Assembly (NCBI GenBank): GCA_944387125.1
Contig: CALXDT010000110.1
Span: 1-38,300, forward strand
Source of the DNA: an uncultured Oscillospiraceae bacterium
GTDB taxonomy: Bacteria > Bacillota > Clostridia > Oscillospirales > Oscillospiraceae
DNA: 38,300 bases
Reading direction: 5' to 3'
The notes under the pieces were generated by a model. It searched no databases. It worked only from the letters and a program-made list of their open reading frames with translations, and was not told the origin of the DNA. Below are positions 1 to 7,832 of this stretch, piece by piece. Positions within the stretch are counted from its first letter, which is position 1, and each line of letters begins with the position of its first letter. Position numbers and translations under genes: made by a program.

Positions 1-1
1 C

Positions 2-436
2 CTGACCTTTGCGGAGATGTTCGGCGGCGGCAAGGGACAGCTGGTCCTGGAGGATCCGGAAAATCCCCTGACCTGCGGCATTGAGATCCGGGTGCAGCCC
101 CCCGGAAAGCAGGTCAAGACCATCACCCTGCTTTCCGGCGGTGAGAAGGCCTTTGTGGCAACGGCGCTGTACTTTGCGATTTTGAAGGTGCGTCCCACCC
201 CGTTCTGCCTGCTGGACGAAATCGACGCGGCGCTGGATGACCGGAATGTGGAGCGGTTTGCCAGTTACCTGCACAACCTGGCGAAGCAGACCCAGTTTAT
301 TGTCATAACCCACCGCCGGGGCACAATGGAAGCGGCAGACGTGCTCTACGGTGTGACCATGCAGGAGCAGGGCGTCAGCAAGCTGCTGCGGCTGGATCTG
401 AACCAGATGGAGCAATATCTGGGCATTATGGAATAA
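2..436 (+). CDS. smc: Chromosome segregation protein SMC, C-terminal fragment
   Basis: Only the end of the gene is present; the frame is open from base 2 and ends at TAA 434-436. It encodes the C-terminal half of the SMC ATPase head. An ABC-type signature (LSGGEKA, about 131-151) is followed by a Walker B segment (CLLDEIDAALDD, about 206-241) and a switch histidine in the VITHRRG stretch. SMC forms the ATP-driven condensin ring with ScpA and ScpB that organises and segregates the nucleoid. Its position directly before ftsY is the usual Firmicutes order. The coiled-coil arms, hinge and Walker A lie outside the window. Confidence 0.95.
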   Translation: MTFAEMFGGGKGQLVLEDPENPLTCGIEIRVQPPGKQVKTITLLSGGEKAFVATALYFAILKVRPTPFCLLDEIDAALDDRNVERFASYLHNLAKQTQFIVITHRRGTMEAADVLYGVTMQEQGVSKLLRLDLNQMEQYLGIME

Positions 437-477
437 AACGGCGCATCCTTCGGGCTGCGCGGGAAGGAATGATCGAT

Positions 478-1383
478 ATGGGTTTTTTTGAAAAAATCAA
501 AGCCGGTCTGACCAAGACCCGGGATGCTCTGAACAGCACCCTGGGCGGCGTATTCACCGGCTTTTCGGAAATCAACGAAGATTTTTACGAGGAATTGGAG
601 GAGAGCCTGATCCTGGCGGATCTGGGCGTGGATACCTCGGTGAAGGCGGTGGAGCGGCTGCGCAGAGCTGTGCGGGAGCAGCACCTGAAGACCACCGACG
701 AGGCCAGAACCGCGCTGAAGGAAATCCTGACCCAGATGCTTTCCGTGGGGGACACCCGGCTGAACCTGTCCACCAAGCCCTCGGTGATTCTGGTCATCGG
801 CGTCAACGGGGTGGGAAAGACCACCACCATCGGCAAGCTGGCCAAGCAGATGACCGACCAGGGAAAGAAGGTTCTTATGGTGGCGGGGGATACCTTCCGG
901 GCTGCCGCCGCGGACCAGCTGGAGATCTGGGCAGGGCGCAGCGGCGCTGCCATTGTCCGGCAGAATGAAGGGGCGGATCCGGCTTCCGTGGTATACGACG
1001 GCATTCAGTCCGCCAAGGCCAGGGACGCGGACGTGATTCTCATCGACACCGCCGGACGGCTGCACAACAAGACCAATCTGATGAACGAGCTGAACAAGAT
1101 TAGCCGCATCGTCAATCGAGAGCTGCCCCAGGCGGCCAAGGAAGTGCTGCTGGTGCTGGACGGCACCACCGGCCAGAACGGCCTGGTGCAGGCCAAGCAG
1201 TTTAAAGAGATTGCCGGGGTTACAGCCATTGCCCTGACCAAGCTGGACGGCACCGCCAAAGGCGGCATTGTCATTGCGGTGGCGGATGCCCTGCAGATCC
1301 CGGTAAAGTATATCGGCGTAGGCGAGAAGGCGGACGACCTGATGGCCTTTAACGCCAAGGAATTTGTGGAGGCGCTGTTTTAA
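478..1383 (+). CDS. ftsY: Signal recognition particle receptor FtsY
   Basis: SRP receptor GTPase that docks the Ffh-ribosome complex at the membrane for co-translational insertion. The 301-residue protein has a short N-terminal helical N domain without the long acidic A region of the E. coli protein. The G domain has a P-loop (GVNGVGKTTT, near residue 110), DTAGR near 189 and TKLDGTAKGG near 255. I chose ATG 478 over the in-frame ATG 469: AAGGA at 464-468 sits 9 bases before 478 but touches 469. The gene begins 41 bases after smc and ends just before rdgB, so it is probably co-transcribed with both. Its partner Ffh is encoded at 21417. Confidence 0.95.
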   Translation: MGFFEKIKAGLTKTRDALNSTLGGVFTGFSEINEDFYEELEESLILADLGVDTSVKAVERLRRAVREQHLKTTDEARTALKEILTQMLSVGDTRLNLSTKPSVILVIGVNGVGKTTTIGKLAKQMTDQGKKVLMVAGDTFRAAAADQLEIWAGRSGAAIVRQNEGADPASVVYDGIQSAKARDADVILIDTAGRLHNKTNLMNELNKISRIVNRELPQAAKEVLLVLDGTTGQNGLVQAKQFKEIAGVTAIALTKLDGTAKGGIVIAVADALQIPVKYIGVGEKADDLMAFNAKEFVEALF

Positions 1384-1386
1384 GGT

Positions 1387-1992
1387 ATGAAAGTTGTTTT
1401 GGCCAGTAAAAATAAGCATAAGCTCCAGGAAATCAGCAAGATCACCGAGCAGTTTGACATAGAGCTGGTGATGGAGTCGGAGCTGGGCATTGACGTGGAT
1501 GTGGAGGAGACCGGCACCACCTTTGAGGAAAACTCCTTTCTCAAGGCCAACGCGGTGATGCAAGCCTCCGGACTGCCTGCTTTGGCGGACGATTCCGGCA
1601 TTGCGGTAGACGCCCTCAACGGCGAACCGGGGGTCTACTCCGCCCGGTATGGGTTTGATGACACCCTGGATGATTGGGGGCGGCTGCAGCTGCTGCTGAA
1701 AAACACGGAGCATGTCCCTGACGAGCGGCGTCAGGCGCAGTTCGTCTGTGTCATTACTCTGGTGACGCCGGAGGGGGAAGTGATCCAGGCACGGGGAGAG
1801 GTCCATGGAATGCTGCTGCGTGCCCCGGCAGGCACCGGCGGCTTCGGCTATGACCCTATTTTCTATTACCCGCCTTACGGCAAGACCCTGGCGGAGGTTT
1901 CACCGGAGGAAAAGAATCAGGTATCCCATCGGGCAAATGCCCTGAGAGCGTTTTATCAGAAATTAAAGGAGGCCGGCTATGCTGACAAGTAA
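1387..1992 (+). CDS. rdgB: XTP/dITP diphosphatase (RdgB/HAM1 family)
   Basis: Nucleotide-pool cleaning enzyme that hydrolyses dITP, dXTP and ITP to monophosphates, keeping deaminated purines out of DNA and RNA. The 201 residues match normal family length. The N-terminal substrate motif (LASKNKHKLQEI, residues 5-16) and the metal-binding stretch (LADDSGIAVDALNGEPGVYSA, about 66-86) are intact, and GGFGYDPIF occurs near 150. It starts 3 bases after the ftsY stop, and its last 14 bases overlap yhbY, whose ribosome binding site lies inside this gene. Translation of the two is therefore probably coupled. Confidence 0.95.
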   Translation: MKVVLASKNKHKLQEISKITEQFDIELVMESELGIDVDVEETGTTFEENSFLKANAVMQASGLPALADDSGIAVDALNGEPGVYSARYGFDDTLDDWGRLQLLLKNTEHVPDERRQAQFVCVITLVTPEGEVIQARGEVHGMLLRAPAGTGGFGYDPIFYYPPYGKTLAEVSPEEKNQVSHRANALRAFYQKLKEAGYADK

Positions 1993-2449
1993 GGAACGGG
2001 CAGAACTTCGCGCCCAGGCCAACGGCCTGGAGACCACTTTGATGGTGGGTAAGGACGGTGTGACCCAGGCGGTGATCGAGGAAGCGGATCGGCTGCTTAC
2101 CGCCCGGGAACTGGTAAAGGGCAAGGTGCTGGAAACCGCTCTCATGAGCCCCCGGGAGGTCAGCGACGCCATTTGCGAGGCTGTGGGCGGGGAAGGAATT
2201 TCCTGTGTGGGATCCAAGTTCGTGATCTGGCGCTTCAGCGAGAAGTGCCGGCAGGAGCGGAATCAAACCGGTCGGGCCAAGCGCAAGCCGGTGCCCAAAA
2301 GCAAGGCGGATCCTGTGGGCAAGGGCGCCCGTGCCAGAAGAGCGGCGGCGCAGAAGATTCGGGAGCAGCGCAACCAGTATTTCCGGGAGAAGGCCATTGA
2401 GAAGGCCATTGAACGGGATCGGGAAAAGCAGCTGCGGAACCGGGATTGA
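1979..2449 (+). CDS. yhbY: YhbY-family RNA-binding protein (CRM domain)
   Basis: Small RNA-binding protein of the CRM/YhbY family, associated with pre-50S ribosomal particles in other bacteria. Residues 1-95 form the CRM fold, with VGKDGVTQAV near 23-32 as the GxxG-like loop. Family members are usually about 100 residues long. This one carries a strongly basic tail of about 60 residues (rich in Lys, Arg and Ala, ending in repeated EKAIE/R units), likely extra RNA contact surface. AAAGGAGG precedes the ATG within rdgB. The order yhbY-nadD-yqeK-rsfS is a conserved Firmicutes cluster. Confidence 0.9.
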   Translation: MLTSKERAELRAQANGLETTLMVGKDGVTQAVIEEADRLLTARELVKGKVLETALMSPREVSDAICEAVGGEGISCVGSKFVIWRFSEKCRQERNQTGRAKRKPVPKSKADPVGKGARARRAAAQKIREQRNQYFREKAIEKAIERDREKQLRNRD

Positions 2450-2510
2450 GGGATGACTTGGAGGCGGACTCACGGCCGCCCCCGGAAGAAGAGATTCTAG
2501 GAGGGGTCAT

Positions 2511-3701
2511 ATGGAACGAATCGGCATTTTTGGCGGAACCTTCAATCCACCCCATATCGGACATATCCAGGCGGCGAAGCAGGCGGTGGAAGCGCTGGGA
2601 TTAGACAAAATCATCCTTGTGCCCGACTGTGTGGCGCCGCACAAGGCGATTCCGCCCAATTCCCCCACCGGCTGGCAGCGGCTGGATATGCTGCGGCTGG
2701 CCACGGCGGACGATCCCCGGCTGGAAGCGTCGGATCTGGAACTGCGCCGGGAGGGGGTCAGCTACACGGCGGACACCATCGCGCAGCTGAGAAGAAGCCA
2801 TCCAAAAGCAAAGCTGTACCTGCTTATGGGCACGGATATGTTTCTGTCCTTCCGGCAGTGGCGCCATTGGGAGCAGATCCTGGGGGATGTCACCCTGGGG
2901 GTATTCTACCGGGGGGATCATCAGGAAATCGCTGCCATTGAGAACCAGCGCGCGGAGCTGAAAAAGCTGGGGGCCGGAGTGGAGCTGGTGAAGAATCAGG
3001 TGGTGTCCATTTCCTCCACCCAGATGCGCCGGCTGCTGGCCTTCCACTGTGCCGATTCCTTTCTGCCCCGGGGCGTGGCAGACTATATCCGGGAAAACGG
3101 CCTGTATGACGGAAACGCGAACTGGAAAAACCTTCCTATGGATCAGCTGGAAGCCGTGGTGGTGAGCCTGCTGAATCCCAACCGGGTAGCCCATGTGCTG
3201 GGCTGCCGGGACACGGCGGTGGATCTGGCGAAGCACTGGGGAGCGAACGTCACCGATGCTGCCCGGGCAGGGATTCTCCACGACATTACCAAGGCCATCG
3301 ACGGCCCCTTGCAATTGACATTGTGTGAAGCCCATGGTACAATACTCAGTGATTTTTCCAGAAAATACCCCAAAACCCTCCACGCACTTACAGGCGCACT
3401 GGTGGCGGAGCGGATTTTCGGGGAGAACGAGGCGGTGGTGTCCGCCATCCGCTACCACACCACCGGAAAAGCGGGGATGAACCTGCTGGAGATGATTATC
3501 TATGTGGCCGATTACATGGAGCCGAACCGGGACTTCCCCGGCGTGGAAAAGCTCCGGGAGCTGGCCTATTCGGATCTTCCTCAGGCGCTTGGCCTGGGTC
3601 TGGAGATGACCATGGAGCATTTAAAACGACAGGGCAATGCCCTGTCGCCGGAATCCAAAGAAGCACTGGCGTACCTGAAGCGGAGAAACGCGCCGGTATA
3701 G
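2511..3701 (+). CDS. nadD: Fused NadD (nicotinate-nucleotide adenylyltransferase) and YqeK HD phosphohydrolase
   Basis: A 396-residue two-domain protein. Residues 1 to about 200 are NadD, the adenylyltransferase that makes nicotinate adenine dinucleotide in NAD synthesis: GGTFNPPHIGH at 8-18 with the nucleotide-binding HxGH, LLMGTDMF near 105, and ISSTQMRR near 166. From about residue 209 it becomes a YqeK-type HD domain, with HVLGC, the metal-binding ILHDITK near 255, RYHTTGKAGM, and IIYVADYMEPNRDFPG. YqeK enzymes hydrolyse diadenosine tetraphosphate symmetrically. In B. subtilis the two are separate adjacent genes. Here no stop or internal ribosome binding site separates them. The start is preceded by AGGAGGGG. 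Confidence 0.93.
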   Translation: MERIGIFGGTFNPPHIGHIQAAKQAVEALGLDKIILVPDCVAPHKAIPPNSPTGWQRLDMLRLATADDPRLEASDLELRREGVSYTADTIAQLRRSHPKAKLYLLMGTDMFLSFRQWRHWEQILGDVTLGVFYRGDHQEIAAIENQRAELKKLGAGVELVKNQVVSISSTQMRRLLAFHCADSFLPRGVADYIRENGLYDGNANWKNLPMDQLEAVVVSLLNPNRVAHVLGCRDTAVDLAKHWGANVTDAARAGILHDITKAIDGPLQLTLCEAHGTILSDFSRKYPKTLHALTGALVAERIFGENEAVVSAIRYHTTGKAGMNLLEMIIYVADYMEPNRDFPGVEKLRELAYSDLPQALGLGLEMTMEHLKRQGNALSPESKEALAYLKRRNAPV

Positions 3702-3723
3702 AACTTTCAGAAGGGAAGAAGTT

Positions 3724-4089
3724 ATGTTAACACCAAAAGAAATCGCATATGAAGTTACCAAGGCGCTGGACGCGAAAAAGGGCATGGATATCCGGCTGCT
3801 GAAGATCGATCAGGTCAGCTCTCTGGCGGATTATTTTCTGATCTGCACCGGCACCTCCAATACCCACGTAAAGACCCTCTGCGACTACGCGGAGTACACC
3901 CTGGAGAATCTGGGGGAGCGCATGCTGGGACGGGAAGGCCATCGGGGCAATTCCTGGGAGCTGCTGGACTACGGCAGCATTGTGATCCACGTGTTTACCG
4001 AGGAGGCCCGGAAGTTCTACGACCTGGAGCGGCTGTGGGCTGACGCGGAATCCATCGACCTGGACAGCATTGTTATTGCGGAAAACTGA
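3724..4089 (+). CDS. rsfS: Ribosomal silencing factor RsfS
   Basis: 121-residue RsfS (YqeL/YbeB) protein. In other bacteria it binds uL14 on the 50S subunit and blocks joining to 30S when nutrients are low. Family hallmarks are visible: VTKALDAKKGMDIRLLKI near the start, SLADYFLICTGTSNTHVKTL in the middle, then REGHRGNSWELLDYGSIVIHVF and FYDLERLWADAE. The whole domain is present with no fusion. A GGGAAGAAG element precedes the ATG. It follows nadD-yqeK by 22 bases in the conserved cluster. Confidence 0.95.
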   Translation: MLTPKEIAYEVTKALDAKKGMDIRLLKIDQVSSLADYFLICTGTSNTHVKTLCDYAEYTLENLGERMLGREGHRGNSWELLDYGSIVIHVFTEEARKFYDLERLWADAESIDLDSIVIAEN

Positions 4090-4113
4090 TTTTCCCGGGA
4101 AGGAAGAATGAGA

Positions 4114-4158
4114 ACCCCTCCCGTTTCTTATGGGATCCCCGGCCGGAGACGGAGGGGT
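4114..4158 (+). promoter_or_regulatory. Hairpin in the rsfS-leuS gap
   Basis: ACCCCTCC (4114-4121) pairs exactly with GGAGGGGT (4151-4158). The stem continues as GTTTC (4123-4127) with GAGAC (4146-4150) through one bulged C and one G-U pair. No run of T follows, so it does not look like an intrinsic terminator. There is no T-box sequence. It may be an RNA-processing or stabilising element 25 bases before the leuS start. Confidence 0.4.
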
Positions 4159-4182
4159 CGATTCAATAACGAGGTGTTTGCT

Positions 4183-6606
4183 ATGAATTACGATTACGCC
4201 GCCATTGAGGCAAAATGGCACAGGTATTGGGAGGAAAACAATACCTTTTTCACGGATGTATGGGATTTCTCCAAGCCCAAGTACTATGTACTGGATATGT
4301 TCCCCTATCCTTCCGGCGTGGGGCTGCACGCCGGCCACCCGGAGGGCTATACCGCTACGGACATTGTCTCCCGGATGAAGCGGATGCAGGGCTACAACGT
4401 GCTGCACCCCATGGGCTACGATTCCTTCGGCCTGCCCGCGGAGCAGTACGCCGTTTCCACCGGAAACCATCCCAACGGCTTTACCCAGGAGAATATCAAG
4501 ACCTTCTCCAACCAGCTGAAGGAGCTGGGCTTTGACTACGACTGGTCCAAGGTGATCGCCACCTCTGACCCGGAGTTTTACAAGTGGACCCAGTGGATTT
4601 TCAAGAAGCTGTGGGAGGCGGGCTACGCCAAGCGCATTGAAATGCCGGTGAACTGGTGCGAAGAGCTGGGCACCGTTCTGAGCAACGACGAGGTGGTTGA
4701 CGGCAGGTCCGAGCGGGGCGGCTACCCTGTGGTGAAGAAAAACATGATGCAGTGGGTCATTGACCAGCCTGCCTTTGCCGAAAAGCTGCTGGAGGGGCTG
4801 GAAGAGGTGGATTGGCCGGAATCCACCAAGGAGATTCAGCGCAACTGGATCGGCAAGTCCACCGGTGTGGAAGTGGACTTCCAGCTGGTGGGCGGCGGAG
4901 AATTCTCCATCTACACCACCTGTATCGAAACCATCTACGGCATTACCTTTATGGTGCTGGCGCCTGACGGCAAGATTGTCCAGACCCTGATGGATCGGAT
5001 TGAGAATCAGGAAGAAGTCCAGGCTTACATCGCGGAAACCATCAAGAAGAGCGACATGGACCGTACCGAGCTGAACAAGACCAAGTCCGGCTGCTGCCTC
5101 CGGGGGGTCTATGCCATCAACCCGGTCAACGGCAGACAGGTGCCTGTGTTCATCGGCGACTTTGTGCTGGCCAACTACGGCACCGGCGCCGTTATGGCGG
5201 TGCCCAGCCACGACCAGCGGGACTTTGAGTACGCCACCGCCCACAACATTCCCATGCTCCAGGTCATCGACGGCCGGGACGTCAGCCAGTGCGCCTTTGA
5301 AAAGCAGGATTACCTGGGCAAGGGCTGCAAGCTGATCAACTCCGAGGAATTCACCGGTCTGACCGTGGAGGAGGCCAAGGAGGCCATCACCTGCAAGCTG
5401 GAAAAGGCCGGGGTTGCCAGAAGAAAGAACAACTACCACTTCCGGGAGTGGATCTTTGCCCGTCAGCGCTACTGGGGCGAGCCGGTTCCCTGTGTCTACA
5501 CCGACAGCGGCGAGACGGTGTTCCTGCCCGATGAAGAGCTGCCCCTGATCCTGCCGGAGCTGGAAGACTACAAGGGGCGCAACGGCAAGGCGCCGCTGGA
5601 AAATGCCGTGGAGTGGAAGCAGTACAATTCCAACGGCATCAAGGGCGTCCGGGAGACCTCTACCATGCCTGGCAGCGCCGGCTCTTCCTGGTATTACATG
5701 CGTTACATCGATCCGCGCAACCAGGAGACCTTCTGCGATCCGGTGCTGCTGAAGCACTGGATGCCCGTGGATCTGTATGTGGGCGGCCCGGAGCACGCGG
5801 TGGGGCACCTGATGTACGCCCGAATCTGGAACCGGTTCCTGTATGACCAGGGGCTGTCTCCGGTGAAGGAGCCTTTCCAGAAGCTGGTGCACCAGGGCAT
5901 GATCCTGGGCGAGAACGGCATCAAAATGGGCAAGCGCTATCCGGAGTACGTGGTCAACCCCAGCGACATCGTCCGGGACTACGGCGCGGACACCCTGCGG
6001 CTGTATGAGATGTTCATGGGCCCTCTGGAGGTCTCCAAGCCCTGGAGCGCCACCGGCGTCGCCGGGGCGAAGAAGTTCATCAACCGGGTGTGGAATTTCT
6101 TCAGCGAGCAGCAGAACATCACCGACACCGACGACGGCAAGCTGACCAAAGTCTACCACCAGACGGTGAAGAAGGTCACAGCTGACTTTGAGACCCTGGG
6201 TTTCAACACCGCCATTGCCCAGATGATGGTCTTCGTCAACGAGGTGTATAAGAACGGCTCCTGCCCCAGAGAATACGCGGAAGGCTTTATCAAGATGATC
6301 TCCTGCGTCATCCCCCATGTGGGTGAAGAGCTGTGGCAGCTGCTGGGTCATGACAAGACCATTGCCTACGAGCCCTGGCCCGTCTATGACGAGGAGAAGT
6401 GCAGGGAAAGCCAGATTACCTTCGCGGTGCAGGTCAACGGCAAGCTCCGGGGCACTGTGGTCATGGCCGCGGATCTGGACGAGGAAACCGTCCTGTCCAA
6501 TGTGCTGGCCAATGAAAAGATCCAGGCCTTCCTGCAGAAGATCGGCGGCCAGATTCGCAAAACCATCGTGGTCAAAAACAAGCTGGTGAACCTGATTGTC
6601 AAGTAA
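4183..6606 (+). CDS. leuS: Leucine--tRNA ligase
   Basis: Class I synthetase charging tRNA-Leu, 807 residues, normal bacterial length. The catalytic HIGH-type motif reads HAGH in FPYPSGVGLHAGHPEGY (about residues 40-56). The CP1 editing insertion is present, including GTGAVMAVPSHDQRDFEYA (about 330-348). The second catalytic signature appears as KMGKR (near 582) in place of KMSKS, followed by the usual NPSDIVRDYGADTLRLYEMFMGPLE. I believe this is a lineage variant rather than damage, because both flanks are perfectly conserved. ATG 4183 is preceded by GAGGTG at 4171-4176; an upstream in-frame ATG at 4108 would add 25 unrelated residues encoded partly by the hairpin. Confidence 0.97.
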   Translation: MNYDYAAIEAKWHRYWEENNTFFTDVWDFSKPKYYVLDMFPYPSGVGLHAGHPEGYTATDIVSRMKRMQGYNVLHPMGYDSFGLPAEQYAVSTGNHPNGFTQENIKTFSNQLKELGFDYDWSKVIATSDPEFYKWTQWIFKKLWEAGYAKRIEMPVNWCEELGTVLSNDEVVDGRSERGGYPVVKKNMMQWVIDQPAFAEKLLEGLEEVDWPESTKEIQRNWIGKSTGVEVDFQLVGGGEFSIYTTCIETIYGITFMVLAPDGKIVQTLMDRIENQEEVQAYIAETIKKSDMDRTELNKTKSGCCLRGVYAINPVNGRQVPVFIGDFVLANYGTGAVMAVPSHDQRDFEYATAHNIPMLQVIDGRDVSQCAFEKQDYLGKGCKLINSEEFTGLTVEEAKEAITCKLEKAGVARRKNNYHFREWIFARQRYWGEPVPCVYTDSGETVFLPDEELPLILPELEDYKGRNGKAPLENAVEWKQYNSNGIKGVRETSTMPGSAGSSWYYMRYIDPRNQETFCDPVLLKHWMPVDLYVGGPEHAVGHLMYARIWNRFLYDQGLSPVKEPFQKLVHQGMILGENGIKMGKRYPEYVVNPSDIVRDYGADTLRLYEMFMGPLEVSKPWSATGVAGAKKFINRVWNFFSEQQNITDTDDGKLTKVYHQTVKKVTADFETLGFNTAIAQMMVFVNEVYKNGSCPREYAEGFIKMISCVIPHVGEELWQLLGHDKTIAYEPWPVYDEEKCRESQITFAVQVNGKLRGTVVMAADLDEETVLSNVLANEKIQAFLQKIGGQIRKTIVVKNKLVNLIVK

Positions 6607-6634
6607 GACCCGCCGCCATGGCTGATCAAGTGTT

Positions 6635-6675
6635 TTTCCGGCCGTCTTCGGAAGGGGACTGCCGGAAAGATTTTT
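6635..6675 (+). terminator. Probable leuS operon terminator
   Basis: TTTCCGGC (6635-6642) pairs with GCCGGAAA (6661-6668), and TTTTT follows at 6671-6675. The loop contains a smaller GTC/GAC pairing. It lies 28 bases after the leuS stop and just before the rpsU promoter. Confidence 0.6.
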
Positions 6676-6696
6676 GTAATTTTAACGAAATCTTCC

Positions 6697-6725
6697 TTGA
6701 CAATTGGGGAAAAGGCGTATATAAT
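6697..6725 (+). promoter_or_regulatory. Consensus promoter for rpsU
   Basis: TTGACA (6697-6702), a 17-base spacer and TATAAT (6720-6725): both hexamers and the spacing match the housekeeping sigma consensus exactly. It is followed by a leader of about 65 bases before the rpsU ATG. Confidence 0.88.
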
Positions 6726-6752
6726 ATTCAAGCCTAGTGTTAGGTCCTGAAC

Positions 6753-6775
6753 GCATCCTGGATCGAGCCGGATGC
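6753..6775 (+). promoter_or_regulatory. Leader hairpin of rpsU
   Basis: GCATCC (6753-6758) pairs with GGATGC (6770-6775), with an inner GG/CC pair and a six-base loop. It lies in the 5' leader 20 bases before the start codon, just upstream of the GGAGGGA ribosome binding site. It could be an autoregulatory or stabilising leader structure; the sequence does not show which. Confidence 0.35.
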
Positions 6776-6795
6776 CATCGGAGGGAGGGAAAACA

Positions 6796-6978
6796 ATGTC
6801 TGAAATTCGCGTCAAGGAGAACGAGTCTCTGGAAAGCGCTCTGCGCCGGTTCAAGCGCAGCTGTGCCAAGGAGGGCGTGATTGCTGAGGTCAAGAAGCGC
6901 GAACACTACGTCAGCCCCAGCCTGAAGCGCAAGCAGAAGTCTGAAGCTGCTCGCAAGAACAAGAGAAAGTTCTACTAA
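6796..6978 (+). CDS. rpsU: 30S ribosomal protein S21
   Basis: 60-residue bS21, a basic protein near the anti-Shine-Dalgarno region of 16S rRNA. The family pattern [37 protein letters not shown] (written here as overlapping hallmarks: [27 protein letters not shown]) is clear, with a Lys/Arg-rich tail. The start at 6796 follows GGAGGGA with good spacing; an upstream ATG at 6772 lies inside the leader hairpin. It is a single-gene transcript bounded by its own promoter and terminator. Confidence 0.97.
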   Translation: MSEIRVKENESLESALRRFKRSCAKEGVIAEVKKREHYVSPSLKRKQKSEAARKNKRKFY

Positions 6979-7001
6979 TATCCCTCTTGACATGCGTTAA
7001 G

Positions 7002-7031
7002 AGCCGCTCTGCATCCGCAGAGCGGCTTTCT
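7002..7031 (+). terminator. rpsU intrinsic terminator
   Basis: AGCCGCTCTGC (7002-7012), loop ATCC and GCAGAGCGGCT (7017-7027) form a perfect 11-bp stem followed by TTCTC. It also lies at the 3' end of the convergent minus-strand gene, which it may help terminate. Confidence 0.85.
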
Positions 7032-7744
7032 CATTCCAGAAGCTCCCGGCGCAGCTCCTGAAACAGGCTGAATCCCCGCGTCACCCCCAGGGCGCCGGCC
7101 TGGGCAAGGAGCTTTTGCAGATCCTCCTCGGTGCGCCACAGGGTAAAGACCGCCCGCTCCTGTTCCGGCTCCGCCCGGTAATGGCACAAAAGGTCTTCCG
7201 CGAAGAATCCGTCCTCCGGGCATCGATCCCGGCCCATGGGCGCGAACGCGGCGCCGGCCTCGGTGAGACAAATGGTCTGGGCATCCAGCGCCGTATCCAG
7301 CCAGACCTCCCGCCCCTGCCAGGGACGCAAATGCTCCCCAAGGGATATATGGTGCGGAACGGGAGGAAGAAAAACCGGACAGTCCAGCCCTTCCGCGTAC
7401 AGGGAGGAAACCCCCACCGGGCAGGGGAGCGCGGCTGCCAGCGCCTTTGCCAGAGCGGCGGCCTCCGGATATCCGGCGCGCTGAAAGTCCAGCAATACGC
7501 CGCTGCACCCCAGCTTTCGGACGCAGCTGGACAGCTGTTCGCTGATGTACCCCGGGTCATGGCCGCAGATGGGCGTAACATCGTCCAGGATCACCACAGC
7601 GCCCGCCGGCAGACTCCTGGGCAGGTTGGAGGCTCGGAGGGAATAGGGAGAAAAATGGCAGGCCATCCAGGCGATTTGAGACGGAAGATGGGGATTTGCC
7701 CGGATTTCCCCCGGCGTCATGGCAAGATAATGACGAATCGCCAT
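7031..7744 (-). CDS. Unrecognised conserved-looking protein, possible TIM-barrel fold
   Basis: 237 residues, no signal peptide or membrane segment. I do not recognise a named family. The order of hydrophobic strands and Asp/Glu-rich turns (AVVILDDVTPICGHDP near 50, SGVLLDFQRAGYPE near 83, VGVSSLYAEG near 112, EVWLDTALDAQTICLTE near 147) resembles a glycosidase- or phosphodiesterase-like barrel, but that is only an impression. ATG 7744 is preceded by AAGGAGG 8 bases away; a TTG two codons upstream is less likely. The gene stands alone, head-to-head with yqeG. The yqeG promoter overlaps its start codon, so the two may interfere in transcription. Confidence 0.75.
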   Translation of the reverse strand: MAIRHYLAMTPGEIRANPHLPSQIAWMACHFSPYSLRASNLPRSLPAGAVVILDDVTPICGHDPGYISEQLSSCVRKLGCSGVLLDFQRAGYPEAAALAKALAAALPCPVGVSSLYAEGLDCPVFLPPVPHHISLGEHLRPWQGREVWLDTALDAQTICLTEAGAAFAPMGRDRCPEDGFFAEDLLCHYRAEPEQERAVFTLWRTEEDLQKLLAQAGALGVTRGFSLFQELRRELLE

Positions 7745-7772
7745 GGACAAATCCTCCTTCCCATGGTATAAT
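7744..7772 (+). promoter_or_regulatory. Promoter for yqeG, overlapping the divergent start codon
   Basis: TGGACA (7744-7749), 17 bases, TATAAT (7767-7772). The -35 box covers the start codon of the minus-strand gene. The yqeG ATG lies 61 bases downstream. Confidence 0.6.
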
Positions 7773-7832
7773 CATAGCGGCTTGGGGAAGATTCCCCTGC
7801 CTTCCATACCTTATGAAAACAGGGAGGATGTT

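Noticed and set aside
4090..4182. T-box riboswitch before leuS
   Set aside because: The gap is only 93 bases and lacks the conserved T-box sequence and specifier stem.
3727..6351. An open frame of 874 codons on the minus strand opposite leuS
   Set aside because: It mirrors the codon pattern of leuS in GC-rich DNA; the translation is low-complexity and has no recognisable domain.
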